DNA from: Massilia mucilaginosa
GTDB lineage: Bacteria > Pseudomonadota > Gammaproteobacteria > Burkholderiales > Burkholderiaceae_D
Reading direction: 5' to 3'
DNA: 64,000 bases
Assembly: GCF_011682145.1 (NCBI RefSeq)
Contig: NZ_WHJH01000026.1
Coordinates: forward strand, 1-64,000
The notes beneath the pieces are model-generated. The model saw nothing but the letters and a program-made list of their open reading frames with translations, searched no databases and was not told the DNA's origin. Both the position numbers and the translations under genes were made by a program. Each line of letters starts with the position of its first letter. Position 1 is the stretch's first letter. Below, one piece after another: positions 34,301 to 43,446 of this stretch.

Positions 34301-35188
34301 TCATTTTACCAGCGCCATCGCCGCCACCGCCGGCGCCACTTGCGGATAGCGCAGGCGCACGCCCAGTTCCTGCTTGATGCGGCGGTTGCTCATGCGGCGC
34401 GACTCGGACATGAACGACAGCAACATAGGCGATACCGAAGCAACTAGTTGCGATCTCGCAACGCGCGGCGGGCGCGCCATGCCGAAGGCGTCGGCCACGG
34501 TATCGAAATAATCGGTCATTTTCATGTGGGTATCGTCGACCGCATGATAAATGCGTCCTGGCAATGTCCTGTACAAGGCCAGGGAGACAATGCGCGCCAG
34601 GTCGTCGGCGTGGATGTGGTTGGTGAAAACGTCTTCCGAGGCCAGCAGCGCCGGCGTGCCCTGCTCCAGGCGGCGCAGCGGCAGGCGGTCGCGCGCATAG
34701 ATGCCGGGCACGCGCAGGATCGCCAGGCGCGCGCCGCTGCGGGTCGCCCAAGCGCGCAGCACCCGTTCGGCATCGACCCGGCGCTGGGCGCGCGCATTGC
34801 GCGGGGCCACGGTGCGGGTTTCATCGATCAGCGCGCCGCCGCAGTCGCCGTACACACCGGTGGTGCTGATATACACCATGCGCGCGCCGGGCGGCAGCAC
34901 CGCGCACAGCTTGCGGGTGCGCGTATCGAGCGTTCCTTCGCTCGGGGGTGGCGCCATGTGCACCACCCAGTCGGCCAGGCCGGCCAGGCGTTTCAGGCTG
35001 GCCGGCCGGTCCAGGTCGGCAATGATGGGAATCGCGCCGGCCGCGCGCAGCTCGGCGCAGCGTTCGGCGTTGCTGGTCACGGCAAACACGCGAAAGCGCG
35101 CGCGCACCAGCGGCAGCAGGCGCATGCCGACATCGCCGCAGCCGAGAATCAGGAGGCGCGGCCGTTTGAAGGATGAAATGGTGATCAT
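34301..35188 (-). CDS. NAD(P)-dependent epimerase/dehydratase family protein (YeeZ-like)
   Basis: A 295-residue extended short-chain dehydrogenase. The nucleotide loop is LLILGCGDVGMRLLPLV, an atypical GxGxxG near residues 12-22. VVHMAPPPSEGTLDTRTRKL and VYISTTGVYGDCGGALIDET follow, then VFTNHIHADDLARIVSLALY. It resembles E. coli YeeZ and related atypical SDRs that lack the full Tyr-x3-Lys pair; I see no clean YxxxK, so catalysis is uncertain. The upstream 180 bp separate it from the divergent ferredoxin-type oxidoreductase gene. Confidence 0.85.
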   Translation of the reverse strand: MITISSFKRPRLLILGCGDVGMRLLPLVRARFRVFAVTSNAERCAELRAAGAIPIIADLDRPASLKRLAGLADWVVHMAPPPSEGTLDTRTRKLCAVLPPGARMVYISTTGVYGDCGGALIDETRTVAPRNARAQRRVDAERVLRAWATRSGARLAILRVPGIYARDRLPLRRLEQGTPALLASEDVFTNHIHADDLARIVSLALYRTLPGRIYHAVDDTHMKMTDYFDTVADAFGMARPPRVARSQLVASVSPMLLSFMSESRRMSNRRIKQELGVRLRYPQVAPAVAAMALVK

Positions 35189-35386
35189 GTGAATGGATGG
35201 TTATCGATGGCGTAGCCGGACAATATACAAGATAAGGGCGCAGCTGGTGCCGGGGACCGGCGGCCTGTTGCACGCGGCGCTGTCGGGAGTGCATGTAAAA
35301 TACCGGCAACCGTCGATCGCCGCGGCAAAAGCCGCAGCAACAGTGCAATCGACCCCGATTATGTAGCTTTGATTGATGATGACGAT

Positions 35387-36409
35387 ATGACGTTTCAGAT
35401 TACTGTCCAGCCCAGCGGCCACCAGTTTGCCTGTGAAGCGGACGAAACCGTGCTGGCGGCGGCGATCCGCGCCGGCGTCGGCCTGCCCTACGGCTGCAAG
35501 AATGGCGCCTGCGGCTCCTGCAAGGGCAAGGTTGTGTCCGGCACGGTCACGCACAAGGCGCACCAGCAACGCGCTCTGAGCGAGGAAGAACAAGCCCAGG
35601 GATTTTCGCTGTTCTGCTGCGCCATCACGGCGGCCGATCTGGTGATCGAAGCGCGCGAAGTGGGTGGCAGCACCGATTATCCGGTGCGCAAGATGCCATC
35701 GCGCGTGGCCAGCATCGAAAAACCGGCGCCGGACGTGGCCATCGTCACCCTGCAACTGCCGGCCAATGAAGCGCTGGCCTACCGTCCCGGCCAATATATC
35801 GAATTCATGCTGCGCGACGGCAAGCGGCGCAGCTACAGCATGGCCAGCGCGCCCAGCCAGGGCGGTCCGCTGACCTTGCACATCCGCTACATGGCGGGCG
35901 GGCTGTTCACCGAGCAAGTATTCAACACCATGAAGGAGCGCGACATTTTGCGTTTCGAGGGTCCGTTCGGCACCTTTTACCTGCGCGAAGAGTCCGACAA
36001 GCCGATCGTGCTGCTGGCCTCGGGCACCGGCTTCGCGCCGGTCAAGGCGCTGGTCGAGCACCTGATTCACCTGGGTTCCACCCGTCCGGTCAGCCTGTAC
36101 TGGGGCGGACGGCGGCCTGTCGACCTGTACATGAACGCGCTGTGCGAAGAATGGGCGGCCACCCTGCCCCACTTCAGCTACGTGCCGGTGGTCTCGCATG
36201 CCTTCCCGGAAGACCACTGGACCGGGCGCACCGGCTACGTGCATGCCGCCGTGATGCACGACTTCCCCGACCTGTCCGGCCATCAGGTATACGCCTGCGG
36301 CGCGCCGGTGGTAGTCGACGCCGCGCGCCGCGAGTACGTCGAGCAATGCGGGCTGCCCGCCGACGAATTCTACGCCGACGCCTTCACCAGCGAAGCCGAC
36401 CTGGCCTGA
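35387..36409 (+). CDS. 2Fe-2S/FAD/NAD(P)H oxidoreductase (AscD/phenol hydroxylase reductase type)
   Basis: A 340-residue electron-transfer reductase. The plant-type ferredoxin domain (1-90) has Cys ligands in GCKNGACGSCKGK plus a later Cys in SLFCCA. The FAD domain has RRSYSMASAPSQ, and the NAD domain has PIVLLASGTGFAPVKALVEH and YWGGRRPVDLYM. It resembles CDP-6-deoxy-delta-3,4-glucoseen reductase and oxygenase reductases. No oxygenase partner is adjacent. The ATG at 35387 (MTFQITVQPSGHQF) is preferred over an in-frame TTG at 35369. A cluster of palindromic repeats follows the stop. Confidence 0.92.
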   Translation: MTFQITVQPSGHQFACEADETVLAAAIRAGVGLPYGCKNGACGSCKGKVVSGTVTHKAHQQRALSEEEQAQGFSLFCCAITAADLVIEAREVGGSTDYPVRKMPSRVASIEKPAPDVAIVTLQLPANEALAYRPGQYIEFMLRDGKRRSYSMASAPSQGGPLTLHIRYMAGGLFTEQVFNTMKERDILRFEGPFGTFYLREESDKPIVLLASGTGFAPVKALVEHLIHLGSTRPVSLYWGGRRPVDLYMNALCEEWAATLPHFSYVPVVSHAFPEDHWTGRTGYVHAAVMHDFPDLSGHQVYACGAPVVVDAARREYVEQCGLPADEFYADAFTSEADLA

Positions 36410-36433
36410 TCCGGGCCACGCCCCCCCCCGGCC

Positions 36434-36538
36434 CACACCGGGGTCAGAGCTCTGACTCGAAACATTTCCTACACGCCAGCCGCGGTCCACACCGGGGTCA
36501 GAGCTCTGACTCGAAACATTTCCTACACGCCAGCCGCG
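36434..36538. repeat. Tandem pair of GGGGTCAGAGCTCTGA elements (54-bp period)
   Basis: Two 51-bp copies (36434-36484 and 36488-36538) are identical: CACACCGGGGTCAGAGCTCT, then GACTCGAAACATTTCC, then TACACGCCAGCCGCG. A degenerate third core (ACCGGGGGCTGACCTCTGAT) follows at about 36542. The cores are the same family as the perfect palindromes at 60861 and 61041. The region 36410-36751 holds no gene, only these repeats and their inverted relatives at 36679 and 36724. Confidence 0.9.
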
Positions 36539-36678
36539 CCAACCGGGGGCTGACCTCTGATTGGCAATAAATTGCTTAACCGCAGGCTCTACCCGGCCTG
36601 GTCACGGCTACAAGCCCCGTTTTTTTGACCATGCGCATCAATACCGGCACTTTACCGTCTGATCAGCAACTCATGTCT

Positions 36679-36746
36679 AATCAGAGCTCAGACCCCGGTG
36701 ATGGGGTTTAGGAATTAATTGCAAGTCAAAGCTCTGACCCCGGTTG
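36679..36746. repeat. Inverted relatives of the GGGGTCAGAGCTCTGA element
   Basis: AATCAGAGCTCAGACCCCGG (36679-36698) and AGTCAAAGCTCTGACCCCGG (36724-36743) are reverse-orientation, slightly diverged copies of the cores at 36434 and 36488. Together they form a loose inverted array just beyond the acyltransferase stop. Confidence 0.8.
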
Positions 36747-36751
36747 TAGGA

Positions 36752-37363
36752 TTATTTACGCTTGACCGCGCTGGCGTCGAACTGGTCGCTGTTCTTGCCG
36801 GTCACGCCGCTGTAGAACTGCTGGATCTCGGCCATGTCGAGCGCGATGTCGCCCGTGGTCTGGAACATGCGCCCGATCCCGCCTGTCTTGCGCTTGAAGT
36901 CGAGGAAGGCCAGCGCGATCGGTACGTTGGCGCCATGCGCAATGTGGTAAAACCCGGTCTTCCAGTGCGTGACCTTGCCGCGCGTGCCTTCCGGCGCGAC
37001 AATCACCGCCAGCCGCTCGCGCTTGGCGAACGCGTCAATCGTGTTCTGCACCGTGTTGTTCGAGGCCGTGCGGTCGATCGCTATGCCGCCCAGCCAGCGC
37101 GAGAGCCAGCCGATCGGCCATGTGAACAGACTCGACTTGGCCATCCAGTACACCCGCAGCCGCAAGGCGAAACACACCATCAGCGTGACCGGGAAATCCC
37201 AGTTGCTGGTGTGGGGCGCGGCAATGAGCACGTACCTGGAATAGCCGGCAATCTGCTCCGGCGTCAGCCCTTCGGTACGCCAGCCCATCAGCCGCAAGGT
37301 CAGGAGGGAAAAACCTCTCATCAGGGTGTTGACGACAGGGGTATCAAATATGGTCTTCTGCAT
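36752..37363 (-). CDS. 1-acyl-glycerol-3-phosphate acyltransferase-like (PlsC superfamily)
   Basis: A 203-residue membrane-associated acyltransferase from the ATG at 37363 (MQKTIFDTPVVNTLMRGF). Motif I is LIAAPHTSNWDFPVTLM (His-x4-Asp), motif III is VIVAPEGTRGK, and a hydrophobic segment WPIGWLSRWLGGIAIDRT lies between. It belongs to the group of small PlsC-like proteins often called lysophospholipid acyltransferases. The acyl acceptor is unknown. Divergent from the MFS gene at 37489. Confidence 0.9.
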   Translation of the reverse strand: MQKTIFDTPVVNTLMRGFSLLTLRLMGWRTEGLTPEQIAGYSRYVLIAAPHTSNWDFPVTLMVCFALRLRVYWMAKSSLFTWPIGWLSRWLGGIAIDRTASNNTVQNTIDAFAKRERLAVIVAPEGTRGKVTHWKTGFYHIAHGANVPIALAFLDFKRKTGGIGRMFQTTGDIALDMAEIQQFYSGVTGKNSDQFDASAVKRK

Positions 37364-37488
37364 AAAACAATAACGGCAAGGAGGGGGCACAGCCAGCAGG
37401 GTCGGGAAACATCGGGCACAATACAACGTTGATGGTTCTAGAAAGAATCATTTTACCCTACCTGCTTAGCCCCGCCCCGAAAGTTCCT

Positions 37489-38769
37489 ATGTCCGTGATG
37501 TCGCCGTCCAACGGTTTCAGTGTTTTGCGCAACCGAAATTTCTCGTTTTACCTGGCGGCGCGCGTGTTGGGGACCCTGGCGGTACAGATGCAAAGCGTGG
37601 CGATCGGCTGGCAGGTGTACCAGATGACCGGCAGCCTGTTCGACCTGGGCCTGATCGGCCTGGCCCAGTTCGCCCCTTTCCTGGTGCTGATTTTGCTGGC
37701 CGGCCATACCGCCGACCGCTACAACCGGCGCCTGATCATCATTCTGTGCCTCATCACGCAGTTGCTGTGCGGTTCGCTCCTGCTGGCCTTCACCGTGAGC
37801 GGGATCGCCGTGGTGTGGCCGGTGTTCGCGGTCCTGGTGCTGTTCGGCAGCGCGCGCGCTTTCATGATGCCGGCCACCCAGGCGGTGCTGCGCAATATGG
37901 TGCCGAACGAGAGTTTCAGCCAGGCTGTCGCGCTCAGTTCGTCGGCCTTTCACGTCGCCGTCATTGTCGGACCGGTGCTCGGCGGCTTGCTGTACATCGC
38001 CGGGCCGGCGACCGTGTACATGGCGGCCGCCGCGCTGCTGGTGTTGTCGGTGATCCTGATGACGCTGACCAAAAGCGCGCCGCAGGCGGTCAACAAGGAG
38101 CCGGCCACCTGGCACACGGTGCTGGAAGGATTGCGCTTCGTGTGGTCGCGCCCGATCATGCTGGGCGCCATTTCGCTCGATCTGTTCGCGGTGCTGTTCG
38201 GCGGCGCCACGGCGCTGCTGCCGGCGTACGCGCACGATGTGCTGCAGGTGGACTCGGCCGGCCTGGGCCTGCTGCGCACCGCCCCCGGCGTCGGCGCCGC
38301 GCTGTGCTCGGTGCTGCTGGCGTTCTATCCAATCCGCCGCCGCGTCGGCGCGTGGATGTTCGGCGGCGTGGCCGTGTTCGGCCTGGCTACCCTCGTGCTG
38401 GGCTGGAGCGCGAGCTTTCCGGTCGCGCTGGCGGCCCTGTTCCTGCTCGGCGCGGGCGATATGGTCAGCGTCTACGTGCGCCATCTGCTGGTGCAGTTCG
38501 AAACGCCGGATGAAATCCGCGGGCGCGTGAGCGCGGTCAATGCGGTGTTCATCGGCGCGTCCAACGAGCTCGGCGAATTCGAGTCGGGCCTGACCGCCGG
38601 CTGGTTCGGCCTGACCCGCGCCATCCTGTTCGGCGGCGCCGCCACCCTGGCGGTCACGGCGATCTGGATCTTCAAGTTCCCGGTGCTCTCGCGCATGGAC
38701 CGCTTTCCCCATCACGACAAGGAAGCAGCGGAAGAGGCCGCCGCGCGCGATGCCAAGGCCGGGGCATGA
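37489..38769 (+). CDS. MFS transporter (EntS-like group)
   Basis: A 12-helix permease of about 426 residues from the ATG at 37489 (MSVMSPSNGFSVLRNRNFSF). In-frame codons up to 37429 are possible. LGTLAVQMQSVAIGWQVYQM and GLIGLAQFAPFLVLILLAGH precede the loop signature HTADRYNRRLIII. RAFMMPATQAVLRNMVPNES and VSAVNAVFIGASNELGEFES are typical of EntS/enterobactin-exporter-like MFS proteins. Substrate is not known. The stop overlaps the GNAT start (ATGA at 38766). Confidence 0.9.
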   Translation: MSVMSPSNGFSVLRNRNFSFYLAARVLGTLAVQMQSVAIGWQVYQMTGSLFDLGLIGLAQFAPFLVLILLAGHTADRYNRRLIIILCLITQLLCGSLLLAFTVSGIAVVWPVFAVLVLFGSARAFMMPATQAVLRNMVPNESFSQAVALSSSAFHVAVIVGPVLGGLLYIAGPATVYMAAAALLVLSVILMTLTKSAPQAVNKEPATWHTVLEGLRFVWSRPIMLGAISLDLFAVLFGGATALLPAYAHDVLQVDSAGLGLLRTAPGVGAALCSVLLAFYPIRRRVGAWMFGGVAVFGLATLVLGWSASFPVALAALFLLGAGDMVSVYVRHLLVQFETPDEIRGRVSAVNAVFIGASNELGEFESGLTAGWFGLTRAILFGGAATLAVTAIWIFKFPVLSRMDRFPHHDKEAAEEAAARDAKAGA

Positions 38770-39257
38770 GCCTGGCCGCCCATCTGCACGCCTTCGGCGC
38801 GCGCGCGCCGCTGCCGGGCGATGCGCCGTTCCTGGCGCGCCTGTACGCGTCGACGCGCCAGGACCTGCTCGGCAGCGGCCGCGCCGATCCGACCCTGGCG
38901 GCCTCGATCATGTCGATGCAGCAGCGCCTGCAAATGGCCGGTTACCGCGCGCGCTTTCCCGATGCCCTGTATCTGATCCTGCAGGAGGGCGGCGAGCCGG
39001 TGGCGCGCATCGTCGTCGACCATGGGCCGCTGGCGCTGCGCCTGGTCGATATCGCCCTGCTGCCGCAGGCGCGCGGACGCGGCACCGGCAGCGCGCTGCT
39101 GCGCGCGCTGCAGCAATGGGCGGCCGCTCATCAACTGCCGCTGACCTTGTCGGTGCACCGCGGTAACCCGCAAGCGCGCCGTTTGTACCTGAGCATGGGC
39201 TTCGCCATCGAGCGCGCCGACGAGCACGCCGACGCCCTGCGCTGGCAGCCCGCATGA
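38766..39257 (+). CDS. GNAT family N-acetyltransferase
   Basis: A 163-residue acetyltransferase. The acetyl-CoA loop is LLPQARGRGTGSALLRALQQ (R/Q-x-x-G-x-G/A). HRGNPQARRLYLSMGFAIER is the typical C-terminal element. The N-terminus FGARAPLPGDAPFLARLYAS matches RimI-like proteins. Translationally coupled to the MFS gene by ATGA overlap, so the pair may form a drug or metabolite export/modification unit, though that is only inferred from linkage. Confidence 0.88.
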   Translation: MSLAAHLHAFGARAPLPGDAPFLARLYASTRQDLLGSGRADPTLAASIMSMQQRLQMAGYRARFPDALYLILQEGGEPVARIVVDHGPLALRLVDIALLPQARGRGTGSALLRALQQWAAAHQLPLTLSVHRGNPQARRLYLSMGFAIERADEHADALRWQPA

Positions 39258-39418
39258 CCCGATTTCATTTGCACTGGGCAATATCAACGAAAGGTGTAAT
39301 ATAGGACTGTGCTTAACGAAGTGCCAACCCTGGCGTGGCGCAGCAATGCGCGCAAGCCGCACATGCAGGTCAACAAGGGGTTGTGCGAGTACCTTTATGA
39401 ACAGCCGGGAGTGAGCTT

Positions 39419-39784
39419 ATGCAAATCAACATCAATACCGATAAAACGATCGAACGTCATCAAGGCCTGGACGATCATGTGCAATCCGTGGTCTCGGCCG
39501 CCGTCTCGCGTTTTAGCGAACACATTACCCGTGTTGAAGTCCACCTCAGCGACGAAAACAGCCAGAAATCCTCCGACGGCGGCAATCGCTGCCTGCTCGA
39601 AGCGCGCGTGACCGGCTATCAGCCGATCGCGGTCAGCGACCACGCGGTCAGCTTGCACCAGGCCATCAGCGGCGCTGCGGACAAACTCAAGCGCGCCATC
39701 GACAGCGCCCTGGGCCGTCTGCACGACAAGCAGCTGCACGCCACGCCGAAGCTGGTGCCTGAACCGGACGAAGTGAACGAGTAA
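39419..39784 (+). CDS. HPF/RaiA family ribosome-associated protein
   Basis: A 121-residue protein. The beta-alpha fold begins MQININTDKTIERHQGLDDH, with RVEVHLSDENSQKSSDG and a conserved AISGAADKLKRAIDSALGRL helix. These proteins bind the 30S decoding site and promote ribosome hibernation or suppress translation under stress. The short length (no dimerisation domain) fits short HPF or YfiA-like forms. The acidic tail PKLVPEPDEVNE is a variable extension. Monocistronic by position. The 161 bp upstream carry no gene. Confidence 0.85.
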   Translation: MQININTDKTIERHQGLDDHVQSVVSAAVSRFSEHITRVEVHLSDENSQKSSDGGNRCLLEARVTGYQPIAVSDHAVSLHQAISGAADKLKRAIDSALGRLHDKQLHATPKLVPEPDEVNE

Positions 39785-39875
39785 TTGCCTGACAATCGGG
39801 CCAGCGCCTGCCCCCGCGGCAGGCCGGCCTGAGCCAGCGCGAGGCAACACCGGCATGGCACATCCGCTGCCCAGC

Positions 39876-40670
39876 TCAGAACATCTGCGCCGACTGCGCC
39901 ATGGCGCGCAGGTAGCGCAAACCAGCCAGCGAACGGCTGCCATACCACGACATCATTTCACCATCGACCAGATGGACCGGCTTGCCGATCTGCTTTTCCA
40001 GCGCGTCCGCGTGGACCTCGGTGAAGCGGTAGGGCTCGGTCGACAGCAGCACGCCGTCAATGCGCGCCACCAGTTCCTCGGACCAGGTAAAGCGCGGGTA
40101 GCGCGTCGCATCGCCCAGTTGCGGCACGCTCCAGCCGATTTCGGCCATCATGCGGGCGATATAGGTATCGGCCGAAATGCTCATCCACGGATCTTGCCAG
40201 ATGCAGTACAGCACTGTCGCCGGGCGGCCTTTGGGCAGCGCCTGCAAGGCCGCGTACTCCGCTTCAAAGTCGGCGCACCAGGCTTCGGCCTTGTCTCCGG
40301 CGCAAAAAATCCCGCCCATCAAGCGCGCCAACGCCAGGTTGTCGCGCGGCGCCAGCGGATGGGTGACGACGATGTTCGGCACGAATTCGGCCAGCGCCTC
40401 GACCGTCGGCTTGTCGTTTTCGTCGATGTTGACCACCAGATGGGTGGGTGCGAGCTTGCGGATCTTTTCCAGGTTCACATCCTTGGTGCCGCCGATCTTG
40501 GCGATCGACGCCACCTGCCCGGCCGGATGGATGCAAAAGCCGGTGCGCCCGACCAGTTGCCCGGCCAGGCCGAGGTCGCACAGCAATTCGGTAATCGAGG
40601 GCACCAGCGACACGATCCGTGCCGCCGGGTCCGGCGTGTGTTGGGTGCCAAGGGCGTCGGTGAAGTGCAT
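39876..40670 (-). CDS. Cobalamin/metal-binding BtuF-like protein without signal peptide
   Basis: A 264-residue helical-backbone metal-receptor fold. AARIVSLVPSITELLCDLGL and LVGRTGFCIHPAGQVASIAK open it, IGGTKDVNLEKIRKLAPTHL is the BtuF signature, and PLAPRDNLALARLMGGIFCA belongs to the second lobe. Canonical BtuF is periplasmic; here the N-terminus MHFTDALGTQHTPDPAAR lacks a signal peptide and no permease is adjacent. It may be cytoplasmic or a stand-alone cobalamin protein, as in several betaproteobacteria. No good ribosome site before 40670. Confidence 0.85.
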   Translation of the reverse strand: MHFTDALGTQHTPDPAARIVSLVPSITELLCDLGLAGQLVGRTGFCIHPAGQVASIAKIGGTKDVNLEKIRKLAPTHLVVNIDENDKPTVEALAEFVPNIVVTHPLAPRDNLALARLMGGIFCAGDKAEAWCADFEAEYAALQALPKGRPATVLYCIWQDPWMSISADTYIARMMAEIGWSVPQLGDATRYPRFTWSEELVARIDGVLLSTEPYRFTEVHADALEKQIGKPVHLVDGEMMSWYGSRSLAGLRYLRAMAQSAQMF

Positions 40671-40763
40671 GATAGGGATGGTTCAATTCGAATGACGCTA
40701 TTGGAACACTGATATGATGCAAACGCCAATGGTTATAGCGGCGCATACTTGACCGGAGAGACT

Positions 40764-41732
40764 ATGTTGGAACAGATCGGCACCTTCGCAGCATCGAGCT
40801 ACACCATCCGCGACCTGCATTTGTTCCGCGACATCGACGACGAACAGATCGCGCAAGCGCTGGCCGAGTGCGCCGTGATCCGGCTCGACACCGGCGCCAC
40901 GGTCGAAGACAGCAACCGCGCGCGCCTGTACATCGTGCTGCGCGGCGCGCTGGCGGTCGAGGCCGACACCCGCAACGGCATGGCCGACGGCACCGTCAGC
41001 AAGATCTTGCCGGGCGAGAGCGTGGGCGAGCAATCGGTGCTGGACGAAGCGGCCAACCTGGCCTCGATCAGCGCGCTCGAAGAAACCGAGCTGCTGGTCA
41101 TCGAAGGCGAACTGGTGTGGAAGCTGATCGACCAGTCGAACGGCCTGGCGCGCAACCTGCTGCGCCTGCTGTCGTTCCGCATCCGGGCCGCCAACGCGCT
41201 GCTGCGGCGGCGCCAGAAGCTGGGCGAATTCTACCGCCAGCTGTCGATGAACGATGGCTTGACCGGGCTGTACAACCGGGCCTGGATGAACGACATGCTG
41301 CCCAAGCTGATCGCCACCGCGCACCGTGCCGGCACGCCGCTGGCGCTGGTGATGCTCGACCTCGACCACTTCAAGCTGTTCAACGATACCCACGGCCACC
41401 TGGCCGGCGACGATGCCCTGCGCGCGGCGGCCGATGTGATTTCGACGGCGCTGCGCCCGTCCGATTTTGCGCTGCGCTACGGCGGCGAGGAACTCATGGT
41501 GATCCTGCCCGAAACGCCGGAAGCGCTGGCCGTGATGGTGGCCGACCGCCTGTGCGCGCGCATGCGCGAAGCGCCGATTTTCCGCGACATGCGCGTTCCC
41601 CTGCCGCACATCACTGCCTCGTTCGGCGTGGCCTTGCTGGAGCCGGGCATGGATGACAGCGCCCTGATCGCAGCGGCCGACGCCGCCTTGTACCGCGCCA
41701 AGGATGGCGGACGCAACCGCGTTTCGCGCTGA
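40764..41732 (+). CDS. Diguanylate cyclase with N-terminal cyclic-nucleotide-binding-like domain
   Basis: A 322-residue protein from the ATG at 40764, with GGAG five bases upstream. Residues about 15-130 resemble a cNMP-binding/Crp-like beta-roll (LHLFRDIDDEQIAQALAECA; LPGESVGEQSVLDEAANLAS). Residues about 165-320 are a GGDEF domain: NDGLTGLYNRAWMNDML, DLDHFKLFNDTHGHLAGDDA, and the active-site RYGGEELMVI. An RxxD inhibitory site (RPSD) lies five residues before GGEEL. It should make cyclic di-GMP, probably gated by the sensory domain. Orphan gene. Confidence 0.93.
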   Translation: MLEQIGTFAASSYTIRDLHLFRDIDDEQIAQALAECAVIRLDTGATVEDSNRARLYIVLRGALAVEADTRNGMADGTVSKILPGESVGEQSVLDEAANLASISALEETELLVIEGELVWKLIDQSNGLARNLLRLLSFRIRAANALLRRRQKLGEFYRQLSMNDGLTGLYNRAWMNDMLPKLIATAHRAGTPLALVMLDLDHFKLFNDTHGHLAGDDALRAAADVISTALRPSDFALRYGGEELMVILPETPEALAVMVADRLCARMREAPIFRDMRVPLPHITASFGVALLEPGMDDSALIAAADAALYRAKDGGRNRVSR

Positions 41733-41831
41733 AAGCACGCCCCACGGGGCGTCAATCTGTGTACCATATGGGTCCGCCCCTGCCGCCGTCGAGATTCTGA
41801 CCGCAACATTCAGAACCGTCATTCCCGCGCA

Positions 41832-41882
41832 GGCGGGAATCCAAGGCAATGTCGATTAGCGTACATGCCTTGGATTCCCGCC
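41832..41882. repeat. REP-like palindrome, 17-bp arms
   Basis: GGCGGGAATCCAAGGCA (41832-41848) pairs with TGCCTTGGATTCCCGCC (41866-41882). Outer ATTCCCGCGCAGGCGGGAAT (41821-41840) and CCCGCCTTCGCGGGAATGAC form extra nested dyads. Same family as 24919 and 43447. It lies upstream of sbcB. Confidence 0.85.
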
Positions 41883-41978
41883 TTCGCGGGAATGACGGAA
41901 CTGAGGGTAGTGGATAGCCGCAGGGTCCGTCCCGGACGACCCACGTCCTCCGGGCTGCAACTTATTGATCGACGTTCC

Positions 41979-43427
41979 ATGACCAACCATACTTTTCTCT
42001 GGCACGACTACGAAACCTTCGGCGCCCAGCCGCGCCGCGACCGTCCCGCGCAGTTCGCCGCGATCCGCACCGATGCCGCCCTGAACGAAATCGGCGAGCC
42101 GATCATGCTGTACTGCCAGCCGGCCCCGGATTTCCTGCCCGACCCGCAAGCGTGCCTGATCACCGGCATCACGCCGCAGCAATGCCTGGAAATGGGCGTG
42201 CCGGAGCATCAGTTCGCGGCCACCATCGAGGCGGCCTTCAGCCAGGCAGGCACCATCGGCGTGGGCTACAACACCATCCGTTTCGACGACGAAATCACCC
42301 GCTTCCTGTTCTGGCGCAACCTGATCGACCCGTACGCGCGCGAGTGGCAGCATCATTGCGGGCGCTGGGACTTGCTCGACGTGGTGCGCATGACCTACGC
42401 ACTGCGTCCGGAAGGCATCGAATGGCCGATGCGCGAGGATGGCAAGCCGAGTTTCAAACTGGAGCACCTGGCCAAGGCCAACGGTTTGCTGCACGAGTCC
42501 GCGCACGATGCGCTGTCGGACGTGCGCGCCACCATCGCGCTGGCGCGCCTGATCCGCGACAGGCAGCCCAAGCTGTTCGATTTTTGCCTGGCCCTGCACA
42601 AGAAAGACAAGGTCGCCTCGGAAATGGGCATGCATCTGGCGGCGGCGCAGCGCCAACCCTTCCTGCACGTGTCGGGCATGTTCCCGACCGAGCGCGGCTG
42701 CATCGGCCTGGTGTGGCCGCTGGCGACGCATCCGACCAACAAGAATGAAGTGCTGGTGTGGGATTGCAGCTACGATCCGACCGAGCTGTTCGGGCTCGAT
42801 GCCGACACCATCCGCCTGCGCATGTTCACGCGCTCGGCCGACCTGCCGGAAGGCGTGACGCGCTTGCCGATCAAGAGCATCCATGTGAACAAGTCACCGA
42901 TGCTGGTGGGTAACCTCAAGACCTTGAGTACCGAGATGGCGCGGAAATGGGGCATCGATATCGAGCAGGCACGCGCGTTCGCGGCGGTGGCGGCGGCGGG
43001 GCCGGACATGGGGGCCTTGTGGGCGCAGGTGTACCAGCGGCCGGGGGCGCAGGAGAGCGTGGATGTGGATGAGGATCTGTACGGCGGGTTTATCGGCAGC
43101 GGCGACCGGCGCAAGCTGGAGTCCTTGCGGGCAGAGACGCCGGAGAAGCTGACCAAGGCCAGGCCCTCGTTCGAGGATCAGCGGCTGGTGGAGCTGGTGT
43201 TCAGGTATCGCGCGCGCAATTTCCCGGCGTTGTTGAATGAAGCCGAAGCGCAGCGGTGGGAAGAGCACCGCGCGGCCAGGCTGTTCGACGGGGAAGGCGG
43301 GGCGCGGACGATCGAGCAGTTGTTTGCGGAGATCGATACCTTGTCGGAAGACGCGGATGAGCGGGCCGAGGAGATTCTGGGGACCTTGTACGATTACGCG
43401 GAGGCGATTGCGCCGAGCAGGTATTAA
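41979..43427 (+). CDS. sbcB: Exodeoxyribonuclease I
   Basis: A 482-residue DnaQ-superfamily nuclease from the ATG at 41979 (MTNHTFLWHDYETFG), close to E. coli ExoI in length. The catalytic ExoI motif is HDYETFGAQPRRDRPAQFAA. Others are GYNTIRFDDEITRFLFWRN and HDALSDVRATIALARLI (ExoIII, with catalytic His and Asp). The C-terminal SH3-like and helical regions follow. It degrades single-stranded DNA 3' to 5' in recombination and mismatch repair. It is preceded by a REP-like palindrome and followed by another. Confidence 0.96.
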   Translation: MTNHTFLWHDYETFGAQPRRDRPAQFAAIRTDAALNEIGEPIMLYCQPAPDFLPDPQACLITGITPQQCLEMGVPEHQFAATIEAAFSQAGTIGVGYNTIRFDDEITRFLFWRNLIDPYAREWQHHCGRWDLLDVVRMTYALRPEGIEWPMREDGKPSFKLEHLAKANGLLHESAHDALSDVRATIALARLIRDRQPKLFDFCLALHKKDKVASEMGMHLAAAQRQPFLHVSGMFPTERGCIGLVWPLATHPTNKNEVLVWDCSYDPTELFGLDADTIRLRMFTRSADLPEGVTRLPIKSIHVNKSPMLVGNLKTLSTEMARKWGIDIEQARAFAAVAAAGPDMGALWAQVYQRPGAQESVDVDEDLYGGFIGSGDRRKLESLRAETPEKLTKARPSFEDQRLVELVFRYRARNFPALLNEAEAQRWEEHRAARLFDGEGGARTIEQLFAEIDTLSEDADERAEEILGTLYDYAEAIAPSRY

Positions 43428-43446
43428 TTATCCTGTCGCCGCTAGC

